Below, piece after piece: positions 34,934 through 43,428 of a DNA stretch of 57,779 nucleotides. Position numbers and translations under genes: made by a program. Origin of the DNA: Streptomyces sp. MMG1121 (GTDB lineage Bacteria; Actinomycetota; Actinomycetes; Streptomycetales; Streptomycetaceae); contig NZ_LGDV01000204.1 of assembly GCF_001280015.1 (NCBI RefSeq), positions 1 through 57,779 of the forward strand. The letters run 5' to 3'. The notes beneath the pieces were generated by a model that searched no databases, had not been told where the DNA came from, and saw only the letters and a program-made list of their open reading frames with translations. Within the stretch, counting starts at the first letter, position 1; each line of letters opens with the position of its first letter.

Positions 34934-36457
34934 ATGACAGATGACGAGAGAGCGAGCGGAGCACACGGCGCACACGGCCTGTCGGACGAGGAACGGCTGG
35001 CCCAGCTCGGCTACACCCAGGTCCTCGCCCGCCGGATGTCGGCGTTCTCGAACTACGCCGTCTCCTTCACGATCATCTCGGTGCTGTCCGGCTGTCTGAC
35101 CCTGTACCTCTTCGGCATGACCACCGGCGGCCCGGCGGTGATCGTCTGGGGCTGGGTGGCCGTCGGCCTGATGACGCTGTTCGTGGGTCTGTCGATGGCC
35201 GAGATCTGCTCGGCCTACCCGACGTCGGCGGGTCTGTACTTCTGGGCGCACCGCCTCGCACCGCCCCGCTCGGCAGCGGCCTGGGCGTGGTTCACCGGCT
35301 GGTTCAACGTGCTGGGCCAGGTCGCGGTGACCGCCGGCATCGACTTCGGCGCGGCCTCCTTCCTGGGCGCGTACCTGAACCTCCAGTTCGACTTCGAGGT
35401 GACGCCCGGCCGCACGGTCCTCCTCTTCGCCGCGATCCTCGTCCTGCACGGCCTGCTGAACACCTTCGGCGTGCGGATCGTCGCGTTCCTGAACAGCGTG
35501 AGCGTGTGGTGGCACGTGCTCGGCGTCGCCGTGATCGTCGGCGCGCTCGCCTTCGTCCCCGACCACCACCAGTCGGCGTCCTTCGTGTTCACGAAGTTCG
35601 TCAACGAGACGGGCTGGGGCAGCGGCCTGTACGTGGTCCTCCTCGGCCTCCTGATGGCCCAGTACACCTTCACGGGCTACGACGCCTCCGCCCATATGAC
35701 GGAGGAGACCCACGACGCGTCCACGGCCGGTCCGAAGGGCATCGTCCGCTCGATCTGGACCTCCTGGATCGCGGGTTTCGTCCTCCTCCTGGGCTTCACC
35801 TTCGCGATCCAGTCCTACGACAAGGAGCTGGCGTCCCCGACGGGCGCGCCCCCGGCCCAGATCCTCCTGGACGCGCTGGGAGCGACCACGGGCAAGCTGT
35901 TGCTGCTGGTGGTGATCGGCGCCCAGCTCTTCTGCGGGATGGCCTCGGTGACCGCCAACAGCCGCATGATCTACGCCTTCTCGCGTGACGGCGCGCTGCC
36001 CTTCTCGCACATCTGGCACACGGTCAGCCCGCGCACCCGCACCCCCGTGGCGGCGGTCTGGCTGGCCGCGCTGGCCGCGCTCGCCCTCGGCCTGCCGTAT
36101 CTGATCAACTCGACGGCGTACGCGGCGGTGACGTCGATCGCGGTGATCGGGCTGTACATCGCGTACGTCATCCCGACCTTCCTCCGGGTCCGCAAGGGCA
36201 CCGCCTTCGAACGCGGACCGTGGCACCTGGGCCGCTGGTCGGGCCCGATCGGTGTGGTGTCCGTGCTGTGGGTGCTGGCGATCACGATCCTCTTCATGCT
36301 CCCGCAGGTCTCCCCGGTCACCTGGAAGACGTTCAACTACGCCCCCGTCGCCGTCCTGGTCGTCCTGGGCTCCGCGGCGACCTGGTGGCTGGCATCGGCC
36401 CGCCACTGGTTCCTCGACGGGGACCGCGCCTCGGCTCCCGAGCTGGTCGAAAAGTGA
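34934..36457 (+). CDS. APC-family amino acid permease
   Basis: 507 aa, about 12 transmembrane helices. Starts LAQLGYTQVLARRMSAFSNYAVSFTIISVLSG, the typical GABA/amino-acid permease entry, with the conserved FTGYDASAHMTEET near residue 250 and ANSRMIYAFSRDGALPFS near 345. Substrate is probably an amino acid or polyamine but cannot be fixed. It lies directly before tRNA-Lys, the integration site of the island. Confidence 0.92.
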   Translation: MTDDERASGAHGAHGLSDEERLAQLGYTQVLARRMSAFSNYAVSFTIISVLSGCLTLYLFGMTTGGPAVIVWGWVAVGLMTLFVGLSMAEICSAYPTSAGLYFWAHRLAPPRSAAAWAWFTGWFNVLGQVAVTAGIDFGAASFLGAYLNLQFDFEVTPGRTVLLFAAILVLHGLLNTFGVRIVAFLNSVSVWWHVLGVAVIVGALAFVPDHHQSASFVFTKFVNETGWGSGLYVVLLGLLMAQYTFTGYDASAHMTEETHDASTAGPKGIVRSIWTSWIAGFVLLLGFTFAIQSYDKELASPTGAPPAQILLDALGATTGKLLLLVVIGAQLFCGMASVTANSRMIYAFSRDGALPFSHIWHTVSPRTRTPVAAVWLAALAALALGLPYLINSTAYAAVTSIAVIGLYIAYVIPTFLRVRKGTAFERGPWHLGRWSGPIGVVSVLWVLAITILFMLPQVSPVTWKTFNYAPVAVLVVLGSAATWWLASARHWFLDGDRASAPELVEK

Positions 36458-36545
36458 CAGACCGTCCCGGCGACGCGGCCGTGTCCCCGATACCCGATCG
36501 GAGACACGGCCACGTCCGGCTATGCTCGGACAGGCAACATCGCCC

Positions 36546-36618
36546 GGGCCCTTAGCTCAATTGGCAGAGCAGTGGACTTTTAATCCATTGGTTGTGGGTT
36601 CGAGTCCCACAGGGCCTA
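36546..36618 (+). tRNA. tRNA-Lys (UUU), integration target
   Basis: Acceptor GGGCCCT/AGGGCCT, D arm GCTC...GAGC, anticodon stem GTGGA/TCCAT with loop CTTTTAA (anticodon UUU), T loop TTCGAGT. The gene is intact; its 3' half is the left attachment repeat of the island. Confidence 0.95.
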
Positions 36619-36621
36619 CGG
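36574..36621 (+). repeat. attL direct repeat (tRNA-Lys 3' half)
   Basis: Covers anticodon stem to discriminator plus CGG of tRNA-Lys. It matches 46357-46404 at 47 of 48 positions; the last 39 nt (36583-36621) are identical. The single mismatch is A36582 versus C46365, in the anticodon loop. Confidence 0.93.
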
Positions 36622-36652
36622 GTTGCAGGAGGGGGACATGGCCTCTGACCTG

Positions 36653-37780
36653 CTACGCAGCGCTCGGGTCGGCTTCGGTCGGCTCGGGCGCTGAGTCGTT
36701 TTCGGGCCCGTGCGTGAGCGATGCGTGAGCGGATGTACCTGTGGCCTGCGGATCGGCTGCCGCCGGGGCGGACGATTCGGCAGCTGCCGGACGCGACCGG
36801 GGGATCAGCTTCGCTGCCTTCTCGGCGATTTCACGGTCCAGCTCGGGGAGCAGACTCGTGTACGTGTCCGACGTCAGCGTGATGGTGGAGTGCCGGAGCG
36901 TCTCCTTCACCGTGTGGATGTCGCCGCCCCCTCCGTGCGTGAGCGTCGCGACCACGTGGCGCAGGTCCCGCAGGGTGATGGGCGGTAGGTCGGTCGTGGC
37001 GAGGATGCGGCGGAAGGTCTCCGAGACCGTCTCGGGGTGGAGCCAGGAGCCGTCCTCCTTCGTGAAGACCTTGCCCGTGTCCTTCCAGGCGCCGCCCCAG
37101 TCCGCACGCTCCTTGTCCTGGCGGGTCTTGTGGTCGCGCAGGACGGCGATGTTCATGCTGTCGAGCGCGTTCGTGTTCGCGCTGCCGTCCGTCTTCGGCT
37201 CGGACTCGTAGAGGTCCCAGCCGTCGACCACGATCTCCTTGGCCGGAGTGATGAGGCCAGCGCCGAGGTCGATCTCGTGCCAGTCCTGGCCGACCGCCTC
37301 GCCGCGACGGAGGCCGCGGGAGCCCATGAGGTGGTAGATCGCGTAGAGCCGGTCGCCTTCGGCGGCGTCGAGGAAGACGCCGAACTGCCGGGGGGTCCAC
37401 ACCATGACCGGGCCGGGGATCTCGCCCGTCTCGCGCCAGCGCCGGACCCGCTCCTCGGTCCAGAGGAGGGGCTTGGGGCGCTTGCCGGACTCCAACTCGA
37501 CGTGGGAGACCGGGTTGAGGATGATCAGCTGCTGGGCGATGGCGGAGTTCAACGCCGTACGCAGGGTGCGGTGGATCGCCTGCCGGGTGGCCGGACCGGT
37601 GATCTTCCGGAACGGCTTCATCTCCGCCAGCTTGGCCCGTTCGGCCGCGAGCAGCTTCCGCTCGGCTCCTACGGGGCGGTGGGCCTTGCTGGGCTTGCAG
37701 CGGGCGATCTGCTCGCGGCGAGCTTCGTGCTCGGCCGCGATCACTTCGCTCTCGTCGGCGATCGCGTCGAACATCTCCAC
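36653..37780 (-). CDS. tyrosine site-specific integrase, N-terminally truncated
   Basis: 375 aa, pSAM2-like family. The core-binding domain is partial (from EMFDAIADESEVI; ITGPATRQAIHRTLRTALNSAI), then the catalytic domain: first Arg in GSRGLRRGEAVGQDW, RDLRHVVATLTHGGG around the second box, and Tyr in TLTSDTYTSLLPE. The usual HxxR reads RDLR here, so the box II His is replaced by Arg as far as I can align. Relatives are about 80-120 residues longer at the N-terminus; upstream codons here belong to the remains of another gene. GTG at 37780 is therefore only the first possible start. The stop lies 32 nt from attL, the normal position for this class. Confidence 0.85.
   Translation of the reverse strand: MEMFDAIADESEVIAAEHEARREQIARCKPSKAHRPVGAERKLLAAERAKLAEMKPFRKITGPATRQAIHRTLRTALNSAIAQQLIILNPVSHVELESGKRPKPLLWTEERVRRWRETGEIPGPVMVWTPRQFGVFLDAAEGDRLYAIYHLMGSRGLRRGEAVGQDWHEIDLGAGLITPAKEIVVDGWDLYESEPKTDGSANTNALDSMNIAVLRDHKTRQDKERADWGGAWKDTGKVFTKEDGSWLHPETVSETFRRILATTDLPPITLRDLRHVVATLTHGGGGDIHTVKETLRHSTITLTSDTYTSLLPELDREIAEKAAKLIPRSRPAAAESSAPAAADPQATGTSAHASLTHGPENDSAPEPTEADPSAA
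36711..36732. repeat. left copy of 22-nt tandem repeat (TGCGTGAGCGA x2)
   Basis: Two TGCGTGAGCG words 11 bp apart, inside the 3' end of int (encoding AHASLTH). The same tandem pair with the same spacing lies at 46223-46244 near the right end. It could be integrase arm sites or shared int coding sequence. Confidence 0.7.
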
Positions 37781-37813
37781 CAGGCGACCGCCGTGGCCGA
37801 CAGCTCCACCGGT

Positions 37814-38623
37814 TCCAGGGCTTTGGCCTGCGCGATCTGACCAGGCAGGGTTCGGGCCAGTGCGTCGTAGCGGGCAGCCCGGAAGTTCCGACGGGACGTC
37901 TTCACCGCGGCAGCTACGCCGGCCGGTGACACATCACTGTCCTTGGGCACAGTGGGGTGCCGTAGAGCAGGAGATCTTCGAGCGGTGCGAGCGTGCGGCC
38001 GCGGCTGGTGTGGCGCCGGCCAGGGGAGAGGTGAAGACCACCGCCGCAGCGGCCAGAAGTTCACGGCGTCGCACGGGGTCGTCGCCCTCCTCCGGAGCGA
38101 GATCGCGGACAACCCTAGTGGAGGCGGACCGGCGGTGAGCCGATACCGGCGGTTGCCCGGGTGGTGGTGCGGCGCCGAGGAGTTCAGACAGTGGGATGTC
38201 CAGGACATCGCAGAGGTGGCGCAGGGTCCCCAGGCTGTTGACCGGGATCACGTCCCGCTCGACCTGGGACATCCAGCTCTCCGACTTGTCGAGCATCACG
38301 GCCACTGGGCAAGCCCCCGAGGTCCCGTATCCCCACCGAGTGAGCAAGCCACAGTACTGGCGCAAGACTCCCGGCTGTAGGGGCATCACGCCGACGCCGG
38401 CCTTCCCTGGTAGGACGACGTGTGCGGGCCTCATTGCCGGTCGCGCGTCGAGCGCCGCCTCCCACTGCTCGGTCAGGCCGCGCATGACACCTTCTCGGCA
38501 CCCAGGTTCTCCATCATCGTCCGCTTGGTACGGCGCAATCACATGGGCGAATTTGGCGAGCTTCGATTGCTCCATAGGCGGAGACTGCTGCTGCATATGC
38601 CCTTGGGGATGGCGGTCAGGCAT
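37814..38623 (-). pseudogene. decayed XRE-type transcriptional regulator
   Basis: An open frame (37934-38623) holds a helix-turn-helix region: VAVMLDKSESWMSQVERDVIPVNSLGTLRHLCDVLDIPLSELLG, then RRRELLAAAAVVFTSPLAG. Two faults are visible. The first HTH helix reads WGYGTSGACP, while the +1 frame gives RGLAQ as expected, implying compensating frameshifts. The frame also stops early, and a later part of such regulators (AAAVKTSRRNFRAARYDALARTLPG) appears in another frame at about 37830-37950, running straight into the truncated integrase. An internal deletion and frameshifts explain this best. Confidence 0.65.
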
Positions 38624-38735
38624 TACGGTTGATTCTGCCCGAACGGTGCCGTTTGAATGTCAACAGTTTGAGTTCCGTGCAGGCGAATAGTGATCGTCAC
38701 CCGTCATGACGTCTGTCAAAGCGAAGGATATGATC

Positions 38736-39578
38736 ATGGAATCGAACAGTCTTCACCCTCGATTCGGTCTTGAGGTTACCGGATTCGACGTGCGCACTCT
38801 CGATGTCCAAGCCATTAAGGAAATCCGCACCACATTGGCTGGGTGCGGCGTCCTGGTGTTCCGTGACCAAGTACTGGACGATGACGCGCTGGAACGGGTG
38901 AGCAGACAACTCGGCGACGGGCGACTGGAGGAGCCTGCGCGCACGTGGTCGCATGCACCGTCCACCCGCTTCGTCAGTTACCTCACCGGGTTTCAGGACG
39001 CGTCGGGGAAGCCGATCGGTGTCGCCGACAACCACACCGACTACTGGCACTCAGACCAGGAATTCCGCTGCGATCCGGCCACTCTGGCCTCGCTGTACTG
39101 CCTGGTCCCGCCGACGCGCGGCGGGGCGACGAGCTTTGCCACGACGGCCGTGGACCAGCTCTCGCTCCCGGCCGAACTCGTCGAACGCATCCGCCCCTTG
39201 TGGTCGACCCGGCGACCGGCGCCCACACACGACAACGTGGAACACGTCGAGGTCTCGCATCCGGTACTTCTCACCTCTCCCCAAGGGAACGGCGAGTTCG
39301 TCTATGCCAGCGAGAACACCGAGCGGTTCCTCGGCGTATCCGATGAAGAAGGCAGCGCATTGAAGGATCAGCTGCTCCGGCACTGCCTGAGCGACCAGAA
39401 CATTTACAGCCATGAATGGCGCATGGGTGACTTCGTCGTCTACGACAACGCGCAGGTTCTCCACCGGCGGGAGCTTTTCGAGGGGGTGCGCTGGCTCAAG
39501 GGGACGAAGATCTTCGCCCCTTCGGAGTATTTCGCGGTGCCGGAGGGTGAAGTCGTGGGAGTGGCATCTCCGGCATAG
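38736..39578 (+). CDS. TauD/TfdA-family Fe(II)/2-oxoglutarate oxygenase (island oxygenase 1)
   Basis: 280 aa from ATG 38736, 8 nt after AAGGA; ATGs at 38706 and 38730 are less well placed. Iron ligands H-x-D in DYWHSDQEF (about H105/D107) and distal His in VVYDNAQVLHRRE (about H243), with the 2-oxoglutarate Arg following. The N-terminus LHPRFGLEVTGFDV is classic TauD. Expected reaction: hydroxylation or desaturation of a small amino-acid-like substrate, using 2-oxoglutarate and oxygen. First gene of the island cluster, 64 nt before the radical SAM gene. Confidence 0.88.
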   Translation: MESNSLHPRFGLEVTGFDVRTLDVQAIKEIRTTLAGCGVLVFRDQVLDDDALERVSRQLGDGRLEEPARTWSHAPSTRFVSYLTGFQDASGKPIGVADNHTDYWHSDQEFRCDPATLASLYCLVPPTRGGATSFATTAVDQLSLPAELVERIRPLWSTRRPAPTHDNVEHVEVSHPVLLTSPQGNGEFVYASENTERFLGVSDEEGSALKDQLLRHCLSDQNIYSHEWRMGDFVVYDNAQVLHRRELFEGVRWLKGTKIFAPSEYFAVPEGEVVGVASPA

Positions 39579-39642
39579 CGAGGCGTGTGAGGCACGGCGG
39601 CGGACGGCCGCGGTGACGGAGAACTGAGGAGCCTGACAGCGC

Positions 39643-40542
39643 ATGAAGATTGCCGAAAAGAAAACCTCGACCGACGGCAGCATCAAGTATCTGTGGAGTG
39701 TTCCCAGTTCCGGGAGCACGGTGGAAAGCATCTACTACAAGCTCGGCGACGAGCCGCACACCTGTATCTCCACGGAGGCCGGCTGCAACGTCGGATGCGT
39801 GTTCTGCGAGACCGGTAAGCAGCGCAATCTCGGCGATCTCACCAGCCAGGAGATCTACGACCAGGTGGCGCTGACCGCCGCCGACCTGCCCGACGGGATC
39901 CCGGGCGGCAGGTTCACCAAGGTCGTCGTGGCCGGAATGGGCGAGCCGCTGCTCAACTTCGACAACCTGCGGGACGCGGCCACGCGGCTGCTCGCGGACG
40001 GGCTCACCGAGCAGGTGACGGTGACGACCTCCGGCATCGTCCCCCAGATGCGCCGACTGCCCAGCATGCCGATCAGCCTGCTGAGCGTCTCCCTGCACGC
40101 GACGACCAACGAGGTACGAACCCGGCTGATCCCCACGAACAGAACGTATCCGCTGGAAGACGTGCTGGCCGCCGCCCGGGAGTACCGGCTGAGCTCCGGG
40201 GTTCCGGTGATCGTGAACTACCTGCTCTTCGACGGTGTCAACGACTCCGACGCCGATCTGGACAGGCTGGTGAAGCTGCTGGACCGCGACGTGTTCTCGG
40301 TCAAGCTCAAGTCGTGGAACGAGGTGCCGGACGCGGGTCTGATTCCGTCGCCGCCGGCCCGGTACGAGCACTTCCGTGATGGCTTGGACGCCGCCGGATT
40401 CGATGTGAGCATCTGCGTGAGCGCGGGCGTGGACGTGGGCGGCGGCTGCGGCCAGCTGCGCAGTGTTCACCGTGAACTCAAGCGGGCACGCCGGACGTTC
40501 GTCGGCACGCCGTCGGTCGCCGGCGCCGGGAGCGACGCATGA
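39643..40542 (+). CDS. RlmN/Cfr-like (class A) radical SAM enzyme, short form
   Basis: 299 aa, ATG behind GAGGAG. [4Fe-4S] motif C48-x3-C52-x2-C55 within TEAGCNVGCVFCETGKQ, SAM-binding GMGEPLLN near 98, SLHATTNEVR, and NYLLFDGVNDS. The two extra cysteines of the RlmN/Cfr mechanism are both kept: C41 (HTCISTEAGC) and C269 (GGGCGQLR), so the methyl-cysteine chemistry should work. About 80 residues of the N-terminal helical domain that positions RNA in RlmN are missing. Hence I think that it methylates a small or carrier-bound substrate rather than rRNA or tRNA (inference). ATGA overlap with the next gene. Confidence 0.85.
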   Translation: MKIAEKKTSTDGSIKYLWSVPSSGSTVESIYYKLGDEPHTCISTEAGCNVGCVFCETGKQRNLGDLTSQEIYDQVALTAADLPDGIPGGRFTKVVVAGMGEPLLNFDNLRDAATRLLADGLTEQVTVTTSGIVPQMRRLPSMPISLLSVSLHATTNEVRTRLIPTNRTYPLEDVLAAAREYRLSSGVPVIVNYLLFDGVNDSDADLDRLVKLLDRDVFSVKLKSWNEVPDAGLIPSPPARYEHFRDGLDAAGFDVSICVSAGVDVGGGCGQLRSVHRELKRARRTFVGTPSVAGAGSDA

Positions 40543-41642
40543 CGGCCGCGCGTGCCGCGACGGTCGCGAGGGAACTGGCAGAGCTCGCCGACGGCAGTGA
40601 CGAGGCGGCGAAGCGGCTGCGGCGGCTGGCGGCCGGTGCGTACCAGCCCTATGGCAAGGGCGCTTCGCTGAAGGTCCCGGAGGGGAGCCTCATCCGAGCA
40701 GGGCGTGCCGGCGGACTGCCCTTCGATTCGCTCACCACCGACCTGATGCTGGGCTGCCTGCCGGCAACGCAGGTCTGCTACGGCAGCTGCTTCGCTGCCA
40801 AGGGAGCTTTCGAGTCCGGCTACGACTTCGGCACCCGGGTCCCCAATGTGCTGGACGAGGAGGTGCTCCGCACCGACCTGGCGGCGATCCCGGCCACCCA
40901 GGGCTACCTCCGTAACGGCTGGAACAGCGATGCCTCGTGGGACTGGCCGAAGGCCGTACGGCTGACCGAACTCATTCGGGAATCGGGCCATCACACGGTA
41001 TTTATCACCAAAGTGTTCCGGGCATTGCCCGACGAGGTCGCCGTCCGCCTGGCCGAGCTCCGCGCGGAGTTGCGCGTCTCTGTCAGCGCCTTCGACAGCA
41101 AACCGCAACTGCAGATGAGAATGACAGCAGTTGAGCAATATCGCGACGCGGGTGGAGTGGCGGTACCGACGATCATGACGGCCGCGTTCCGCGACAAGTC
41201 GCTGGTCCGAAGGCAGGACCGCATCGTGGCCTACTTCGGCCGCCGGGATTTCCCGACGGGGGAGAACAGCCTGCGCTTCGTTCCGGGCTCTCCGGTACTC
41301 GACGCGATCGACCACCGTGCGTGCCGTCCTACGGCGGACACCAAGGACCTGTGGAGCGGTCGGCTCTATGACCTCCGGGTGCCGACCCTGACCTGCGTAC
41401 CGCCCGGGTACGAAGGACTGCAGAGCCCCTATCTGTCGCGGAACGACTCTGAGTTCCTCGCCTCGCTCTGGCACGAATCCGTGCCCCTGCATGCAGAAGT
41501 GCTGTCCGCAGCGGAGCGGCCCAAGCCGCGGCAGTGCGGTGTCGCCCTCGACTGGGCCCGCACGATCGCACCCGGATCGACGGATGGTGACCGCGGCATC
41601 GAAGTGAGCGGAGCCGCGGTGTCGGCGGGCGGCGCGCCATGA
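40539..41642 (+). CDS. unrecognised cysteine-motif protein, possible Fe-S / radical SAM-like enzyme
   Basis: 367 aa; starts and stops in 4-nt overlaps with its neighbours. Family not recognised. Key feature: C73-x6-C80-x3-C84 in MLGCLPATQVCYGSCFAAKG, reminiscent of the C-P-x-x-x-x-x-C-x3-C-Y/F-A pattern of phage GP88-type proteins, and not the standard CxxxCxxC. Downstream, a barrel-like alternation (NGWNSDASWDWPKAVRLTELI; HHTVFITKVF; LRVSVSAFDSK; GGVAVPTIMTAAF) resembles radical SAM barrels. More Cys at HRACRP and TLTCVPP. I infer a metal-cluster enzyme acting in the same pathway as its neighbours. Confidence 0.8.
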   Translation: MTAARAATVARELAELADGSDEAAKRLRRLAAGAYQPYGKGASLKVPEGSLIRAGRAGGLPFDSLTTDLMLGCLPATQVCYGSCFAAKGAFESGYDFGTRVPNVLDEEVLRTDLAAIPATQGYLRNGWNSDASWDWPKAVRLTELIRESGHHTVFITKVFRALPDEVAVRLAELRAELRVSVSAFDSKPQLQMRMTAVEQYRDAGGVAVPTIMTAAFRDKSLVRRQDRIVAYFGRRDFPTGENSLRFVPGSPVLDAIDHRACRPTADTKDLWSGRLYDLRVPTLTCVPPGYEGLQSPYLSRNDSEFLASLWHESVPLHAEVLSAAERPKPRQCGVALDWARTIAPGSTDGDRGIEVSGAAVSAGGAP

Positions 41643-42598
41643 CTTCCGGGATGCGTACGGGTACCTCGGCTTCGGCGGCATCGGCTGATCCTGTGAAGTC
41701 CGGATCTGAGTCCGGGCCCGGGGCCGTAGTGTCTTTGGCGGCCCTTCGCGTGAACGCCATGAACGGCAGGTTCGGTGCGGAGGTCACGGGGGCGGACCTC
41801 TCCGCCCTTGACGATGCCACCTTTGCCGCTCTCGCCGAGATGCTGCGCGACAGGCACGTGCTGTGTGTCAGAGGGCAAGAACATCTTTCGCCCGCGGAAT
41901 TCCTCGGTTTCGCACGACGCTTCGGAACGGTCGCTCCCTACCCGTTCGGCGAACCGATGGCGGGCCTCCCGGAAATCCTGCGCATCATCAAGGAGCCGAC
42001 CAGCAAGGGGAACTTCGGCGGCGTCTGGCACACCGACTCCCCGTATCACGAGATTCCGCCGTCGCACACGGTGCTCATGGGGATCGACATCCCCGAGAGC
42101 GGCGGCGACACCATGGTGGCCGATATGAGCGCCGCATACGAGGCACTCACACAGGAGATGAAGAACCGGATCCACGATCTGGACGGGGTATTCACGGCGA
42201 CCAAGGTGCACGGCAGTGCCGCACCCGAACTACACCTGGGAGATGTGGCACGGATTGCAGACACGGTACGAGCCGATCAGGAATACCGGCACCCCCTCGT
42301 CCGTGCTCACCCGGAAACCGGACTGCCCACGCTCTACGTCAGTGCCTGCCACATGTCGGGGCTGGCCGGCCTCCCGCACGTCCAGGCGCAGGCACTGATC
42401 GACTCCCTGGCGGGTCATATCGTGAAAGATGAATTCACCGCCCGGATCCGTTGGGCTCGAGGAACCGTGGTGGTCCTGGACAACCGCTGTGTCCAGCACA
42501 AGGCGCTCAACGATTACCCGGGGCAGCGCCGCGAAATCCACCGGATCCAGATCACCGACGGTTCCCGCCCGAGGCGTTGGGTGCGGGGCACATCATGA
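41639..42598 (+). CDS. TauD/TfdA-family Fe(II)/2-oxoglutarate oxygenase (island oxygenase 2)
   Basis: 319 aa. An approximately 30-residue Ser/Gly-rich N-terminus precedes ALRVNAMNGRFGAEVTGADLS. Iron ligands H131-x-D133 in GVWHTDSPYHEIPP, distal His in DNRCVQHKALNDYPG with the following RREIHR for 2-oxoglutarate. This is the most taurine-dioxygenase-like of the three (GGDTMVADMSAAYEAL matches TauD). Its sequence differs strongly from island oxygenase 1, so it is not a recent duplicate. Translationally coupled on both sides (ATGA). Confidence 0.9.
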   Translation: MTSGMRTGTSASAASADPVKSGSESGPGAVVSLAALRVNAMNGRFGAEVTGADLSALDDATFAALAEMLRDRHVLCVRGQEHLSPAEFLGFARRFGTVAPYPFGEPMAGLPEILRIIKEPTSKGNFGGVWHTDSPYHEIPPSHTVLMGIDIPESGGDTMVADMSAAYEALTQEMKNRIHDLDGVFTATKVHGSAAPELHLGDVARIADTVRADQEYRHPLVRAHPETGLPTLYVSACHMSGLAGLPHVQAQALIDSLAGHIVKDEFTARIRWARGTVVVLDNRCVQHKALNDYPGQRREIHRIQITDGSRPRRWVRGTS

Positions 42599-43428
42599 GA
42601 ACGGACCAGTCCATGCAGACGTTCACCGACTTCCAGACCACGGTGCCGTACCGCAGTGAGGAACGATTTGTCGAGGACGTGGCCTCGGCGCTGAGCCGCA
42701 CCAAAGTGGTCAGGATTTCCGGAGTTCCCGATGAATTGGACCACGGTAACCTCTACCACGGACTGGCCTCCCGTCTAGGTGACTTCCACTTCAAGAACGA
42801 GGACGCGGAAACAGCTTCTCTGGAATCCGATGGCTGGCTGGACATCCGATACGACCCCGCCGCCATCGACCAGTCCCTGTACCGCTACGGCAACACTCGG
42901 ATGCCCCTGCACATCGACGGAGCGTATACCGACGTCGATTTCGACATCTTCTTCTTCTACTGTGTGCAGCAGGCACAGTTCGGCGGCGCGACAGTAGTCG
43001 CCGACGGGGTCGACGTATACAACTATCTTGCGGCCTTCGACCCCGAGCTGTTCCATCAGCTCCTGGAGACGGAGGTGCTTTTCGAGAAGGGCGAGAAGCG
43101 ACGTATCTCCACGATTCTCTTCTACGAGGATGGAGTCCCTTCCTTCAACTGGAGCAGCACTCGCGTCTCCGCGGAGAATCCGCCCGAAGTTGTAGAAATG
43201 GCACGTCGCTTCGCGGACTTCTGCGAGCAGAAGATTGTCGACGGTGGGCTGGCGGAACCCGTTCTGCTGAAGCGAGGAGAAGCCGTGTTCATGCACAATC
43301 GCCATGTCCTCCACGGCCGTAACTCGTTCTTCGGCGAGCGCTGTCTGCTGAAGGGCGTCCTGCGGTTCGCCCCCGATTCCGTCGCGTCGGGCAGTGCCGA
43401 CCGGATTCCCGCCGAGTCGGCGCGATGA
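42595..43428 (+). CDS. TauD-superfamily Fe(II)/2-oxoglutarate oxygenase (island oxygenase 3)
   Basis: 277 aa from the ATG overlapping the previous stop. H106-x-D108 in MPLHIDGAYTDVDFDIFFFYC, then GGATVVADGVDVYNYL, and distal HNRHVLHGRNSFFGERCLLKGVLRF. Closer to clavaminate-synthase/AsnO-type members than to taurine dioxygenase by feel (HGRNSF ending). It could hydroxylate a free or carrier-bound amino acid. ATGA overlap with the PCP-thioesterase gene suggests the two products meet. Confidence 0.88.
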   Translation: MRTDQSMQTFTDFQTTVPYRSEERFVEDVASALSRTKVVRISGVPDELDHGNLYHGLASRLGDFHFKNEDAETASLESDGWLDIRYDPAAIDQSLYRYGNTRMPLHIDGAYTDVDFDIFFFYCVQQAQFGGATVVADGVDVYNYLAAFDPELFHQLLETEVLFEKGEKRRISTILFYEDGVPSFNWSSTRVSAENPPEVVEMARRFADFCEQKIVDGGLAEPVLLKRGEAVFMHNRHVLHGRNSFFGERCLLKGVLRFAPDSVASGSADRIPAESAR

